Source: JAVJUV01 sp040220415
GTDB lineage: Bacteria > Pseudomonadota > Alphaproteobacteria > Rhodobacterales > Rhodobacteraceae
Length of the DNA: 64,000 nt
Assembly (NCBI GenBank): GCA_040220415.1
Contig: JAVJUV010000089.1
Location: forward strand, 124,001-188,000
Reading direction: 5' to 3'
In this document: positions 17,745-26,509 of the stretch, one piece after another
Layout of the letters: each line of letters begins with the position of its first letter
Numbering within the stretch: position 1 is the first letter of the stretch
Program-made: the position numbers and the translations under genes
Notes under the pieces: generated by a model
The model's input: only the letters and a program-made list of their open reading frames with translations
Databases searched by the model: none
Told to the model about the DNA's origin: nothing

Positions 17745-18907
17745 TATGGTATCCCCACGTATTGCTCTGCCAGAGTGGTCTGGGCGGCCGTGGATGTCGA
17801 CAGGTAGTCCAATTCGCTGTTCTGGATCTTCTGATCGAAGGCGGACTGGTCGGGGAAGCGGTGGGTTGCAGAGGTGAACCACCACGAAAACCGCGTGGCT
17901 TTCCAGACCCGCGCAAGTGCCCGGTCCGAGTAGGTGGCGGTGGCGCCCCTGTCGCCGGCGTATTCGGCGATCAGGGCCTCGGACAGGTAATGCACGTCGG
18001 CAAATGCCAGGTTCAGCCCCTTCGCGCCGGTGGGCGGCACGATGTGGGCGGCGTCGCCGACAAGGAACAGGCGGCCCAATGACATGGGTTCAGCGACGAA
18101 GGATCGCAGGGGGGCCAGGGATTTCTCGATCGAGGGGCCGGTGACCAGGGTCTCGGCCCTTTCGGGCGGGATTCTGCGCCGGAGTTCATCCCAGAACCTG
18201 TCATCCGGCCAGTCGTCGGGCGTGTCGGTCAGGGGGGCCTGAACGTAGTACCGGCTCAGGTTCCGATTCCGCATCGAGCAGAGCGCGAAACCGCGATCGT
18301 GGCCGGCATAGATCAGTTCCTCGCTGATCGGCGGCGTTTCGGAGAGGACGCCAAGCCAGCCGAAGGGATAGACGCGCTCGTATTCCCGAAGCACCGTGTC
18401 GGGGATGCATTTGCGGCTGACGCCGTGAAAGCCGTCGCAGCCCGCGACGACATCGCAGTCGATCCGATGCTCGGTGCCGTCCCGGACGTAGGTGACGTGG
18501 GGGGCTTCGGTGTCGAGGCCGTGGGGCATGACGTTCATCGCCTCGTGGATGATCTGTCCATCCATCGCATCCCGCGCCTCGTAGAGATCGGCGGTAACCT
18601 CCGTCTGGCCGTAGACCATGACGGATTTCCCGGTCAGTTCTTTGAAATCAATACGAAATCCGCGGTTTTGCGTCGACAGGAATGTGCCGTCGTGGACAAA
18701 GCCCTCGCGGTCCATCCGCTGGCCGACGCCTGCCCTGCGCAGCATGTCGGCGCTGCCTTCTTCCAGGACGCCGGCGCGGATTCGGGAAAGAACGTAGGCG
18801 CGTGTCCTGCGTTCCAGAACGATGGTGTCGATGCCGGCGCGATGCAGAAGCTGCGCAAGCAGCAAGCCGGACGGTCCCCCACCGATGATGCAGACCTGGG
18901 TGCGCAC
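17741..18907 (-). CDS. pobA: 4-hydroxybenzoate 3-monooxygenase
   Basis: A 388-residue flavoprotein hydroxylase that turns 4-hydroxybenzoate into protocatechuate using NAD(P)H and O2. The FAD-binding GGGPSG (9-14), the mid-protein CDVVAGCDGFHGVSR motif and the GRLFLVGDAAHIVPPTGAKG segment are all present. The GTG start has an AGGAGG ribosome site five bases upstream. It is the first gene of the aromatic run, and its stop overlaps the pcaD start, so entry and ring-cleavage steps are co-expressed. No PobR or PcaQ regulator is visible within the window. Confidence 0.95.
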   Translation of the reverse strand: MRTQVCIIGGGPSGLLLAQLLHRAGIDTIVLERRTRAYVLSRIRAGVLEEGSADMLRRAGVGQRMDREGFVHDGTFLSTQNRGFRIDFKELTGKSVMVYGQTEVTADLYEARDAMDGQIIHEAMNVMPHGLDTEAPHVTYVRDGTEHRIDCDVVAGCDGFHGVSRKCIPDTVLREYERVYPFGWLGVLSETPPISEELIYAGHDRGFALCSMRNRNLSRYYVQAPLTDTPDDWPDDRFWDELRRRIPPERAETLVTGPSIEKSLAPLRSFVAEPMSLGRLFLVGDAAHIVPPTGAKGLNLAFADVHYLSEALIAEYAGDRGATATYSDRALARVWKATRFSWWFTSATHRFPDQSAFDQKIQNSELDYLSTSTAAQTTLAEQYVGIPY

Positions 18908-18940
18908 GTCTCCTCCTGGTGCGCATCTTCGGCCAACTAG

Positions 18941-18953
18941 TTGTCAGCGTCAA
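18941..18953. promoter_or_regulatory. Candidate operator dyad upstream of pobA
   Basis: The sequence TTGTCAGCGTCAA is an interrupted inverted repeat (TTG-C ... G-CAA) lying 34 bases before the pobA GTG and within the 124-base divergent region shared with the lipoprotein gene. Its size suits a regulator site for the pob/pca genes, but a single copy is weak evidence. Confidence 0.3.
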
Positions 18954-19031
18954 TCAAAATTCCGACAGCACAAGAGGGTCGACTTCGACGGTCGGTCAGG
19001 CTAGGGCAAAAAATAAGCGGGAGTAGTGAAT

Positions 19032-19616
19032 ATGACGGCAATCGTGCGTGCGCTTCAGATCCTTGGACTGTGCCTGGCGCTGGCGGCCTGCGGGGTTGCG
19101 CCGGAGAAGCGGGCTTCGGCTACGACTTTGGAAATATCGCAACTTGCTCAGGAAATCAGGGCCTTGGGCGAGGGCGTCGATCCGGCCGAGGCCGAGCGTG
19201 CGGCGCGCATCGCCTACCAGCACACGCGGGAACTGGCGATCCAGTACCAGATCGTGGACCCACCGCTTGTACACAACACCAAGGTCAACATGGGCCTGAA
19301 GCCGAGGGGCCTGTGCTGGCACTGGGCCGAGGACATGGAGAAGCGGCTGAAAGCCGAGAACTTCGAGACGCTGGTTCTATACCGCGCCATCGCAAACGCC
19401 GATAATCCCTACAGAATAGACCACTCGACCGCGATCATCGCGGCGAAGGGAGAGGGCATGTACGAGGGCATCGTTCTCGATCCCTGGCGCAAGGGCGGCT
19501 ATCTGTTCTGGGACGAGGTCCGGGACGACACGCGATACGAGTGGATTCCGCGCGAGCTGGTGCTGGACGCGAAACGCCGGCAATTGATCGCAGAGGGCAA
19601 GTTGACGGCTTCCTGA
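19032..19616 (+). CDS. Hypothetical lipoprotein
   Basis: A 194-residue protein with a lipoprotein signal: a hydrophobic stretch IVRALQILGLCLALAAC ending in a lipobox (LAAC), so Cys is expected to be lipidated after export. The rest is soluble, with a conserved-looking core around KPRGLCWHWAEDMEKRL and a later DHSTAIIAAKG, reminiscent of Cys-His-containing papain-like hydrolase folds; function is not recognised. The ATG at 19032 has GGGAG eight bases upstream; a GTG at 19026 is too close to that site. It is divergent from pobA and has no obvious operon partner. Confidence 0.75.
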   Translation: MTAIVRALQILGLCLALAACGVAPEKRASATTLEISQLAQEIRALGEGVDPAEAERAARIAYQHTRELAIQYQIVDPPLVHNTKVNMGLKPRGLCWHWAEDMEKRLKAENFETLVLYRAIANADNPYRIDHSTAIIAAKGEGMYEGIVLDPWRKGGYLFWDEVRDDTRYEWIPRELVLDAKRRQLIAEGKLTAS

Positions 19617-19703
19617 CGCAACGTCCGAACGCGGTGCGTTGCGCGCAACTGCTCTAAATGGTTAACGCCCATATTTTGTGGGGGAATGGGGCGGATTCCA
19701 CAT

Positions 19704-19746
19704 GTCGGTATCACGTCGGTATCACGTCGGTATTTTGTCGGTGCCT
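19704..19746. repeat. Short tandem repeat, 11-base unit
   Basis: Two exact copies of gtcggtatcac are followed by gtcggtatttt and gtcggtgcct, giving about four degenerate units in the 232-base gap between the lipoprotein gene and a GNAT gene. The rest of the gap (19617-19848) shows no open frame with a ribosome site. Confidence 0.8.
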
Positions 19747-19848
19747 CTTGGTGAGGTCTCCACGGCGGCCACCATATGTGGTGCGCGCGTTAGGATTCAT
19801 TGAATTAGTGTTGCCTTTCCGGCCGCCGGCCGGCGCGCTGGGCGCTCG

Positions 19849-20325
19849 CTAGCCGCCCGTCTCGAGCCGGTACTTGCGGAACGTGGCACCGTCGTAGACG
19901 ACGTCGCCGGTGTAATGCGCGCCAAGCCGTGCCAGGGCGCCGAGGTTCCGGCGCGATGGTGGCAACAGGAAGGTCACGAAGGGAATGCGGTCGTCTTCCG
20001 CGGCGAAAGCCAGCGCCTTTCGCGCGATGCGGCGGCCGAGGCCGAAGGCGTCGGGTTTCAGGACAAGGCCGAAGTCCCACGCGTCGCCTTCCTTCTGGAA
20101 ACCGCCCCAGCCGACGTAGCGGCCGCCGTGCAGGAACGCCCAGTGGCCCAGCCCGTCACGGGTCCAGGTCGCCTCTTTGGCGGTGACGAAGAGGGCGGCG
20201 TCCTCGGTGGTCCAGGGGCCGGTCAGAAGCGGCATGTGCTCGGCCACGCGCGGATCGGACATGTGCGCGGCGAGATCGCCTAGCGGAACCTCGGTCAGGC
20301 GGACGAAGGTGATGGCATCGGACAT
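19849..20325 (-). CDS. GNAT N-acetyltransferase (RimJ/RimL-like)
   Basis: A 158-residue GNAT-like protein. It opens ITFVRLTEVPL and has a central YVGWGGFQKEG strand and a GLGRRIARKALAFA segment standing in for the acetyl-CoA loop, as in acetyltransferases of the RimJ/RimL side of the family. The acceptor is unknown. It precedes the PLP-lyase gene on the same strand in map order but lies downstream of it in transcription, after a 55-base gap, so it could be the last gene of the 22853-to-19849 run. Confidence 0.75.
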   Translation of the reverse strand: MSDAITFVRLTEVPLGDLAAHMSDPRVAEHMPLLTGPWTTEDAALFVTAKEATWTRDGLGHWAFLHGGRYVGWGGFQKEGDAWDFGLVLKPDAFGLGRRIARKALAFAAEDDRIPFVTFLLPPSRRNLGALARLGAHYTGDVVYDGATFRKYRLETGG

Positions 20326-20380
20326 GGGCGTGGCCTATGCGCCCGGACGGGCCGGACGGCAAGGCCCTGGGCGATCACGT

Positions 20381-21349
20381 TCACGCGAAGCGGTCGAGAG
20401 CCATGCGGAAGACATCGGCATCGACATTGCCGCCCGAGCAGACGGCGATCACGTCGCCGTCGCCGTCGCCGTCGTGGTGCCAGAGCGCGGCGGCCAGGGC
20501 CACCGCGCCGCCCGGTTCGACGACGATCTTCAGATGCGTGAAGGCCACGGCCATTGCGCGCAGCGCGTCGTCGTCGGGCACCGCAAGTCCGGGGCCGCAA
20601 AGACGGTGGAGGATCGGAAAGGTGATGTTGCCCGGCCGGGGCGTGACGATGGCATCGCAGATCGAGCCCGACATCCGGTCGTTGCTCTGGATCGAGCCTG
20701 CCGCCAGCGAACGGGCCACGTCGTCGAAGCCCTCGGGCTCGACGGGGCGCGCGGTAAGGCCGGGGGCGGTCTCGGCCAGCGCCAGCGCGATGCCCGACGT
20801 CAGGCCGCCGCCGCCGCAGCAGACGAGGACGTCGGCTTGCGCGACGCCCGCTTCGGCGGCCTGTTCGGCGATCTCGAGCCCGGTGGTGCCCTGACCCGAG
20901 ATGACGTCCTCGTTGTCGAAGGGCTTGATCAGGGTCAGGCCGCGTTCCTCGGAAAGGCGCGCGCCGATGGCGTCGCGGTCTTCGTTCGCGCGGTCGTAGA
21001 GGATGACCTCGGCACCGTAGGCGCGCGTGTTGGCGATCTTCATCGCGGGCGCGTCGGCGGGCATGATGATGACGGCGGGGGCGTTCATTTCGCGGGCCGC
21101 CAGCGCCACGCCCTGGGCGTGGTTGCCGGACGAGAACGCGATGACGCCGCGCGCCCGCGTCTCGGGATCGAGCGCCGAGACGGCGGAGCGCGCGCCGCGA
21201 TACTTGAACGAGCCGGTCTTCTGCAGGCACTCGGCCTTGACGAAGATGCGGCGGCCGGCGGCGGCGTCGAGGAGCGGTGCGTTCAGAAGCGGGGTGCGGA
21301 CGGCGTGGCCCTTGAGCCGCCCGGCGGCGGCGGTGATGTCGATTGTCAT
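20381..21349 (-). CDS. PLP-dependent threonine dehydratase/serine racemase-like
   Basis: A 322-residue fold-type II PLP enzyme. The Schiff-base lysine is K49 in GSFKYRGA, the substrate loop is SSGNHAQG (73-80), and the phosphate-binding glycine loop is CGGGGLTSG. It lacks the C-terminal regulatory ACT-like domain of biosynthetic IlvA, so it is the short catabolic/racemase type acting on threonine, serine or 3-hydroxyaspartate. The ATG at 21349 overlaps the stop of the upstream hydrolase (ATGA), showing translational coupling. Confidence 0.87.
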   Translation of the reverse strand: MTIDITAAAGRLKGHAVRTPLLNAPLLDAAAGRRIFVKAECLQKTGSFKYRGARSAVSALDPETRARGVIAFSSGNHAQGVALAAREMNAPAVIIMPADAPAMKIANTRAYGAEVILYDRANEDRDAIGARLSEERGLTLIKPFDNEDVISGQGTTGLEIAEQAAEAGVAQADVLVCCGGGGLTSGIALALAETAPGLTARPVEPEGFDDVARSLAAGSIQSNDRMSGSICDAIVTPRPGNITFPILHRLCGPGLAVPDDDALRAMAVAFTHLKIVVEPGGAVALAAALWHHDGDGDGDVIAVCSGGNVDADVFRMALDRFA

Positions 21350-22167
21350 GGCAGGAGGTCGATCCATTGGCGGAGGGCGGCGAGGCTTTCGGGCTCGTCG
21401 AGGAAGGGGACGTGGCCGCGGTCGGGAACCTCGGCGAAGATCATGTCGGGGCGGCGGCGGCGCATTTCGGCGGCGGTCTCGGGCGCGAGCAGGTCCGAGT
21501 TGGCGCCGCGGATCAGGGCCAGCGGCAAGCCCGCCAATGCGTCGAAGAAGGGCCACAGGTCGACCGGCGGCGCGTCGGCCATCTTCAGCGTCGCGTCGCG
21601 GAGTGCCGGATCGTAGTTGATCGTCAGGCCCTCGGGGGTCTCGATGTAGTGCTTGCGCACCTCGTCGGCCCAGCGGCTTTCGGGGACGCCTGCGAAGCCG
21701 TCCAGCAGCTTGGCGCGGATCGCTGTGGCCTGGGCGTGGGTTTTCGCGCCGGGGTTGCGGCCGACGAAACCCTTGATGACGTCCAGGCCCGCCGGCGCGA
21801 CGTCGGGGCCGATGTCGACCAGCGCGACGCCGGTCAGGCGGTCCTTCGCCCCGGCGGCGAGGCCCATCGCGATGAGGCCGCCGCGCGAGGTCCCGAGGAC
21901 GGCCGTCCTGTCCAACCGAAGGTGGTCGAGAAGGGCGAGAACGTCGAGGGATTCGGTCGGCACCGTGTAGGTGTCGGGGCCGGTCCATTGCGACTGGCCG
22001 CGGCCGCGGTAATCGAGCCGGATCAGGCGGATGCCGCCGAGATGCGGGGCGACATAGTCGAAATCGGTGCCGTTCCGGGTCAGGCCCGACAGGGCGAGGA
22101 CGGGATTTCCCGCGCCGTCATCGGTGTAGTGCAGGCGGGCGCCGTCGGGGGCGGTGAAAAAGGGCAT
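21346..22167 (-). CDS. Alpha/beta hydrolase
   Basis: A 273-residue hydrolase with LHYTDDGAGNPVLALSGLTR at the start, nucleophile elbow GTSRGG, and a final PDRGHVPFLDEPES histidine segment. The fold matches the epoxide hydrolase/enol-lactonase group, but no substrate can be read. The ATG at 22167 overlaps the upstream dehalogenase stop by one base, and its stop overlaps the PLP-lyase start, so it lies in the middle of a three-gene coupled set. Confidence 0.83.
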   Translation of the reverse strand: MPFFTAPDGARLHYTDDGAGNPVLALSGLTRNGTDFDYVAPHLGGIRLIRLDYRGRGQSQWTGPDTYTVPTESLDVLALLDHLRLDRTAVLGTSRGGLIAMGLAAGAKDRLTGVALVDIGPDVAPAGLDVIKGFVGRNPGAKTHAQATAIRAKLLDGFAGVPESRWADEVRKHYIETPEGLTINYDPALRDATLKMADAPPVDLWPFFDALAGLPLALIRGANSDLLAPETAAEMRRRRPDMIFAEVPDRGHVPFLDEPESLAALRQWIDLLP

Positions 22168-22853
22168 CAGAGGGTCTTTGCAAGGTCCGGGATCGAGGTG
22201 AGGTCGGAAAGCACGTGGCCGGGTTCGGCCGGCAGGCGGTCCATCGGTTCGCCCGCGCGGTTCACCCACGCGGTATGAAAGCCGTAGCCGGCGGCGGCGG
22301 CGGCGTCCCATCCGTTCGACGAGACGAACAGAACCTGGTCGGGCTGGGTGCCGAAACGGTTCCGGACCATGTCGTAGACGCGGCGCGCGGGCTTGAAGAC
22401 CTGCACATCCTCGACCGAGAGCACGGTGTCGAGCCAGGCCTCGATCCCCGCGAAGTCGACCGCGCCCGCCAGCATCTCGGGCGAGCCGTTGGACAGGATC
22501 GCGGTCAGGAAGCCTTCGGCCTTGAGCGTGGCGAGCATCTTGGGGACTTCGGCGTAGGCCGGCAGTTCCCAGTAGAGCGCCAGCAGCATCTCGCGCAGTT
22601 CCGGGTCGTCGAGGTTCGAGGCTTCCATCGCCCAGTCCAGCCCGTCCTTGGTGACCTGCCAGAAAGGCACATGATCGCCCGTGATCGCGCGGAGCCAGGT
22701 GTATTGCAGCTGTTTCAGGCGCCAGTCGGCGGCCAGTTTCGGCCAGACCTCGGCCAGTTTCTGCTGGCCCGGCTGCTCGGCGGCGATCCGTGCGGCGGCG
22801 GCGACGTCGAAAAGCGTCCCGTAGGCGTCGAAGACGCAGGTGGTCACAGGCAT
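22167..22853 (-). CDS. L-2-haloacid dehalogenase (type II, HAD superfamily)
   Basis: A 228-residue HAD hydrolase of the haloacid dehalogenase subgroup. The nucleophile D9 is in VFDAYGTLFD, the second motif is ILSNGS, the lysine motif is FKPARRVYD, and the final motif SSNGWDAAAAAGYGF is a hallmark of type II dehalogenases, which displace halide from L-2-haloalkanoic acids. Marine relatives often carry such genes. It is the first gene of a coupled minus-strand set and diverges from the VOC protein gene. Confidence 0.87.
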   Translation of the reverse strand: MPVTTCVFDAYGTLFDVAAAARIAAEQPGQQKLAEVWPKLAADWRLKQLQYTWLRAITGDHVPFWQVTKDGLDWAMEASNLDDPELREMLLALYWELPAYAEVPKMLATLKAEGFLTAILSNGSPEMLAGAVDFAGIEAWLDTVLSVEDVQVFKPARRVYDMVRNRFGTQPDQVLFVSSNGWDAAAAAGYGFHTAWVNRAGEPMDRLPAEPGHVLSDLTSIPDLAKTL

Positions 22854-22964
22854 CGGCAGGCTCCTTTCGGGGCGGACACTGGCACGGGATGCGGGCGGGG
22901 GAAAGTGCGTTCGGGAAACCGCCGGTTCGTGGTAAACGGGATGATCGGATTTGGAGAAGACGAA

Positions 22965-23357
22965 ATGTCAGAACATCATGGAAAAGTCTGGTGGTCCGAA
23001 TTGAACACCCGCGACATGGAAGGGTCCAGGGCCTATTACGGCAAGACCTGCGGCTGGACGTTCGAAACGATGCCGATGGACGGCGGCGCGGATTACGTGC
23101 TGGCCATGCAGGACGGCCGCCCGGTCGCCGGGTTCTTCCCGCTGGACAGCCTGCCGGAACTGGCGGGCGTGCCGCCGCACTGGTTCACCTATCTTGCCGT
23201 CGACGACATCGACCGCGCGGTCGAGGAGACGGTGGCCGCCGGCGGCCGTATCCAGCGTCCGCCCTTCGAGGTTCCCGGCACCGGCATGATCGCCATCGTC
23301 ATGGACCCGACGGGGGCGGCTGTGGGCCTGATGACGCCGGAAGAGATGCCTGCCTGA
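22965..23357 (+). CDS. VOC-family protein (glyoxalase/bleomycin resistance-like)
   Basis: A 130-residue vicinal-oxygen-chelate protein: WSELNTRDMEGSRAYYGK opens the first beta-alpha-beta module, and the second ends IAIVMDPTGAAVGLMTPEE. One module pair is present, so it should work as a dimer. The ATG at 22965 has GGAGAAG upstream; in-frame starts further up are unsupported. Substrate unknown. Confidence 0.82.
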   Translation: MSEHHGKVWWSELNTRDMEGSRAYYGKTCGWTFETMPMDGGADYVLAMQDGRPVAGFFPLDSLPELAGVPPHWFTYLAVDDIDRAVEETVAAGGRIQRPPFEVPGTGMIAIVMDPTGAAVGLMTPEEMPA

Positions 23358-23453
23358 CCGGGGGGTTTACACTTCAGGCGTGACATGTTGGGCTATTGCC
23401 CGTCGCCAACGGGCCTTCGGGCCTGCAAATTTCTCAAACGCGAAAGTAGCAAC

Positions 23454-23882
23454 ATGTCAGAAGCCAAGACCGGCGATACGGTCCGTATTCATTACACAGG
23501 CACGCTGCCGGACGGGTCGACCTTCGACTCTTCGACCGGGCGCGATCCCCTGGAATTCACCCTTGGCACCGGCCAGGTGATACCGGGATTCGACAAGGCC
23601 GTGGACGGGATGGAACAGGGCGAGAAGAAGACGGTCGAGATCGAAGCCGAAGACGCCTATGGTCAGCGCGACCCGAACGGTCTGCAGTCCTTTCCGCGCG
23701 AAAAGGTGCCCGAGGAGATTCCCCTGGATATCGGCACGCGGTTGCAGTTGTCGACGCCGTCAGGTCAGCCGGTGATGGTCACGGTCAGCGAAGTGACCGA
23801 AGAGGAAGTGATCCTGGACGCGAACCATCCGCTGGCCGGCCAGGACCTGACCTTTGAGATCGAACTGGTCGAGATCGTCTGA
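23454..23882 (+). CDS. FKBP-type peptidyl-prolyl isomerase (SlyD-like)
   Basis: A 142-residue FKBP-domain isomerase. It has VRIHYTGTLPDGSTFDSS, GQVIPGFDKAVDGM and an insert-in-flap region after EDAYGQRD, the arrangement of SlyD-type enzymes, but without a histidine-rich metal-binding tail. It catalyses proline isomerisation and probably acts as a folding helper in the cytoplasm, as no signal peptide is seen. The ATG at 23454 starts the recognisable domain; only a weak ribosome site precedes it. Confidence 0.87.
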   Translation: MSEAKTGDTVRIHYTGTLPDGSTFDSSTGRDPLEFTLGTGQVIPGFDKAVDGMEQGEKKTVEIEAEDAYGQRDPNGLQSFPREKVPEEIPLDIGTRLQLSTPSGQPVMVTVSEVTEEEVILDANHPLAGQDLTFEIELVEIV

Positions 23883-24048
23883 AACCGGCCCCGTGGGGGT
23901 GAACATCCGGCGGCGAAGGTTGCGCCCGGCGTCGTGCGCAGCCAAGTGAAGGCGTGTCCCCTGGCCGCGCCTTCTTGTCATTTCCGGGCGGACAATCGAC
24001 AAGGCCGGCGGTTTTCTCTATCTGGGCCGAATTGGGCGGAAAACGGCA

Positions 24049-24960
24049 TTGGCAGTCAAAGTCAGAAAACCTCGCGTCAGGAATACCACGACGGACGGCA
24101 TCAAGGCAGTATTCGCCAGCGGTCTGATCCGGCTTGCCCTGCTGTTGCCCTATCGCACGCGCATCCGTTTGTTCGGCTGGCTGGTGGCGACTGTCGGGGG
24201 ACCGCTTCTGGGCTGGAAGCGGCGGGTGCGGGACAACCTGGCGCTGGTGATGCCCGAGCTTCCGAAAGACGAGGTCGAGCGCATCGCGACGCGCGTCTGC
24301 AACAATGCCGGCCGGACGCTGATCGAGATCTATTCGGGCGAGGAGTTCCTGCGCCATGTGACAGGCACCCCGATCGCCGGCCCCGGAGCCGCCGCGCTGG
24401 AGCAGGGGATGGCCGAGGGCCGGCGCATGGTTCTGGTGACCGCGCATCTGGGCAACTACGACGTCATCAGGGGCGAGTTGTCGCGGCGCGGTCTTCAGAT
24501 CGCCGCCATCTACAAGCCGATGGCGATCCAGGCCTTCAACCAGCATTACGTCGATGCGATCTCGGCGATCTCGGAGCCGGTCTATCCCGTCGACCGCGCG
24601 GGGGTTTCCAACCTTGTGCGCCACCTGAAGTCGGGCGGCAGCATCGGCATCGTCGCGGACGTCAACAGCCTTCGAGGCTCGGTTCTGAGCTTTTTCGGCC
24701 AGCCTGCCCATACCGCGCTGTCGGCGGCGGAATGGACGCTGAAATACGACGCGCTGATGATCCCGGTGTTCGGCGTACGGCAGAAGGACGGCCTGAGCTT
24801 CCGCATTCACGTCGAGGAGCCGGTCGCGGCGGGAACACCCGAAGAGATGATGCAGCGCTACAATGACGTGGTTGAGAAGGTCGTTCGTGACAATTGCGAC
24901 CAGTGGTTCTGGATTCACCGTCGCTGGAAGCACAAGCGGGGCAAGAAGGTTGCGGTTTGA
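24049..24960 (+). CDS. Lysophospholipid/lipid A acyltransferase (HtrB/LpxL-like)
   Basis: A 303-residue membrane-associated acyltransferase. The HX4D catalytic motif is HLGNYD at 133-138, preceded by a hydrophobic N-terminal segment and KRRVRDNLALVMPEL, which is typical of LpxL/LpxM late acyltransferases. It probably adds a secondary acyl chain to lipid A, though relatives also make ornithine lipids or act on phospholipids. A TTG at 24049 is the likely start, with GGCGGA about nine bases upstream; no ATG fits. It opens a plus-strand locus of methyltransferases and glycosyltransferases. Confidence 0.8.
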   Translation: MAVKVRKPRVRNTTTDGIKAVFASGLIRLALLLPYRTRIRLFGWLVATVGGPLLGWKRRVRDNLALVMPELPKDEVERIATRVCNNAGRTLIEIYSGEEFLRHVTGTPIAGPGAAALEQGMAEGRRMVLVTAHLGNYDVIRGELSRRGLQIAAIYKPMAIQAFNQHYVDAISAISEPVYPVDRAGVSNLVRHLKSGGSIGIVADVNSLRGSVLSFFGQPAHTALSAAEWTLKYDALMIPVFGVRQKDGLSFRIHVEEPVAAGTPEEMMQRYNDVVEKVVRDNCDQWFWIHRRWKHKRGKKVAV

Positions 24961-25079
24961 CCGAAGCCGGGGCCGCCATGTGCGGCGGCGAACGTCGCTG
25001 CCCATGGTTTGCACTTGGCACCGGACGGGTGCGCGGCTAACACGAACCAAGCGCCGGGACGAGAAGGAGGCACGTTGAC

Positions 25080-25781
25080 ATGGAATACACCTATGTTCCG
25101 CCTCCCGTCCCGACGCTGAAACGCTGGAACCTTCTGAAAGCCGCCTATCCCGGTCAGTCCCTGTTGCGGATGTTGGAGTACGAGAAACTGTCGACCGTTG
25201 CTTTGCGGGGGCGGGTTCTGGACATGGGAGGTGGCGACAACGCGCGATACATCGAGCATCTGCCGAAAGACATAACGCTGGAGTCCGCGAATATCGACCC
25301 CGGTATCAAACCGACGCACCTGCTGGAGGTCGGCCAGCCGCTGCCGATGGCGGATGACACGTTCGATGCGTCGATCTGCTTCAACACGCTGGAGCACATA
25401 TACGATTCCGCAGCGGTCGTGAAAGAGTTGTGCCGGGTTCTTAAGCCTTTGGGCCAGTTGCACGTGACTGTGCCGTTCATGTTCCGCATCCACGGCCACC
25501 CCGACGACTATACGCGCGCGACGCCCAGCTGGTGGCGTGAGACCTTTGCGCGCGCGGGCTTCGGTTCGCTGGAACTGATGCCACTGGTCTGGGGGCGTCG
25601 GTCGACGATTTCCGTCGTACCGGGATTTCACGGGCCGGTGCCGCGATTGCGGATGCACAACGCCATGCTGCTGGACGTTCTGACCGCAAAGCTGCTGTTG
25701 AAGGGCGACACCATTTCCGGACGCCGGGGCGACAGCATTTGCGGCACCTCGCCCGGCTGGTACATGATCGGAACAAAGTGA
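25080..25781 (+). CDS. SAM-dependent methyltransferase (class I)
   Basis: A 233-residue class I methyltransferase with motif I VLDMGGGDNARY (about 47-58), a NIDPGIKP acidic strand, and FDASICFNTLEHI post-motif region, as in the Methyltransf_11 group. No target can be named; the neighbours suggest methylation of a cell-surface sugar. The ATG has AAGGAGG nine bases upstream. Its stop overlaps the next methyltransferase gene by one base (TGATG). Confidence 0.8.
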   Translation: MEYTYVPPPVPTLKRWNLLKAAYPGQSLLRMLEYEKLSTVALRGRVLDMGGGDNARYIEHLPKDITLESANIDPGIKPTHLLEVGQPLPMADDTFDASICFNTLEHIYDSAAVVKELCRVLKPLGQLHVTVPFMFRIHGHPDDYTRATPSWWRETFARAGFGSLELMPLVWGRRSTISVVPGFHGPVPRLRMHNAMLLDVLTAKLLLKGDTISGRRGDSICGTSPGWYMIGTK

Positions 25782-26506
25782 TGAGCACAGCAACCGAAGT
25801 CCCGAAATCCCCGTTTCGCACCCTGAGGCTGGTCTGGCATCGTGTGAGCGGGCAGAAGACGACCATGCTGGACGGTCTGCGCCTGGTTTGCGACCCCGCC
25901 AAGGTGCATCGTTCGGTCTCGACCGCCATCATCAAGGGCAGCTACGAGGCGCCCGAGCGGGTGCTGGTACGCGAGGCGCTGAAGCCCGGAGACAAGGTTG
26001 TCGAGATCGGCACCGGCATCGGCGCGGTGAGTGTCCTCTGCAACCAGATCGCGGGCGCCGGAAACGTGACCTCGTTCGAAGCGAATGCCGCGCTGGAACC
26101 GGTGATAAGAGAAAATTTTGCGCTGAACGGACTGGAACCCCGGCTGCACCTGCAGGCGGTGACGGTCGATGGCGCACCGATCAGCTTTTACCGCAACGAG
26201 AACGTGGTCTCGTCCTCGATCTACGACCGTGGGCTGGAAGCCGAGAAGGTGACGATAGACAGCGTGCCCATCGATCGAGTACTGGCCGACGAAGGCGCGA
26301 ACGTTCTGGTCATGGATGTCGAGGGGGCGGAGATCGACCTGCTGAGCAAGGCCGATCTGTCGAACCTGCGCGAGATCATCGTCGAGTTGCATCCTCACAT
26401 TGTTGGCGAGAAGGCGACAGAAGAGATGATCGAAAGCGTGTGCGCGCGTGGCTTCGCCGACGCCAGGCGCATCCACAAGAACATCCGACTGAGCCGGGTG
26501 GGCTGA
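25781..26506 (+). CDS. FkbM-family methyltransferase
   Basis: A 241-residue FkbM-type SAM-dependent methyltransferase, a family that often O-methylates sugars in surface glycans. Motif I is KVVEIGTGIGAVSVL, followed by the FEANAALEPVIRENFALNG segment and VLVMDVEGAEIDLL typical of FkbM proteins. It is translationally coupled to the previous methyltransferase and followed three bases later by a GT25 gene, so it belongs to the LPS/glycan operon running to 29068. Confidence 0.83.
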   Translation: MSTATEVPKSPFRTLRLVWHRVSGQKTTMLDGLRLVCDPAKVHRSVSTAIIKGSYEAPERVLVREALKPGDKVVEIGTGIGAVSVLCNQIAGAGNVTSFEANAALEPVIRENFALNGLEPRLHLQAVTVDGAPISFYRNENVVSSSIYDRGLEAEKVTIDSVPIDRVLADEGANVLVMDVEGAEIDLLSKADLSNLREIIVELHPHIVGEKATEEMIESVCARGFADARRIHKNIRLSRVG

Positions 26507-26509
26507 GTT

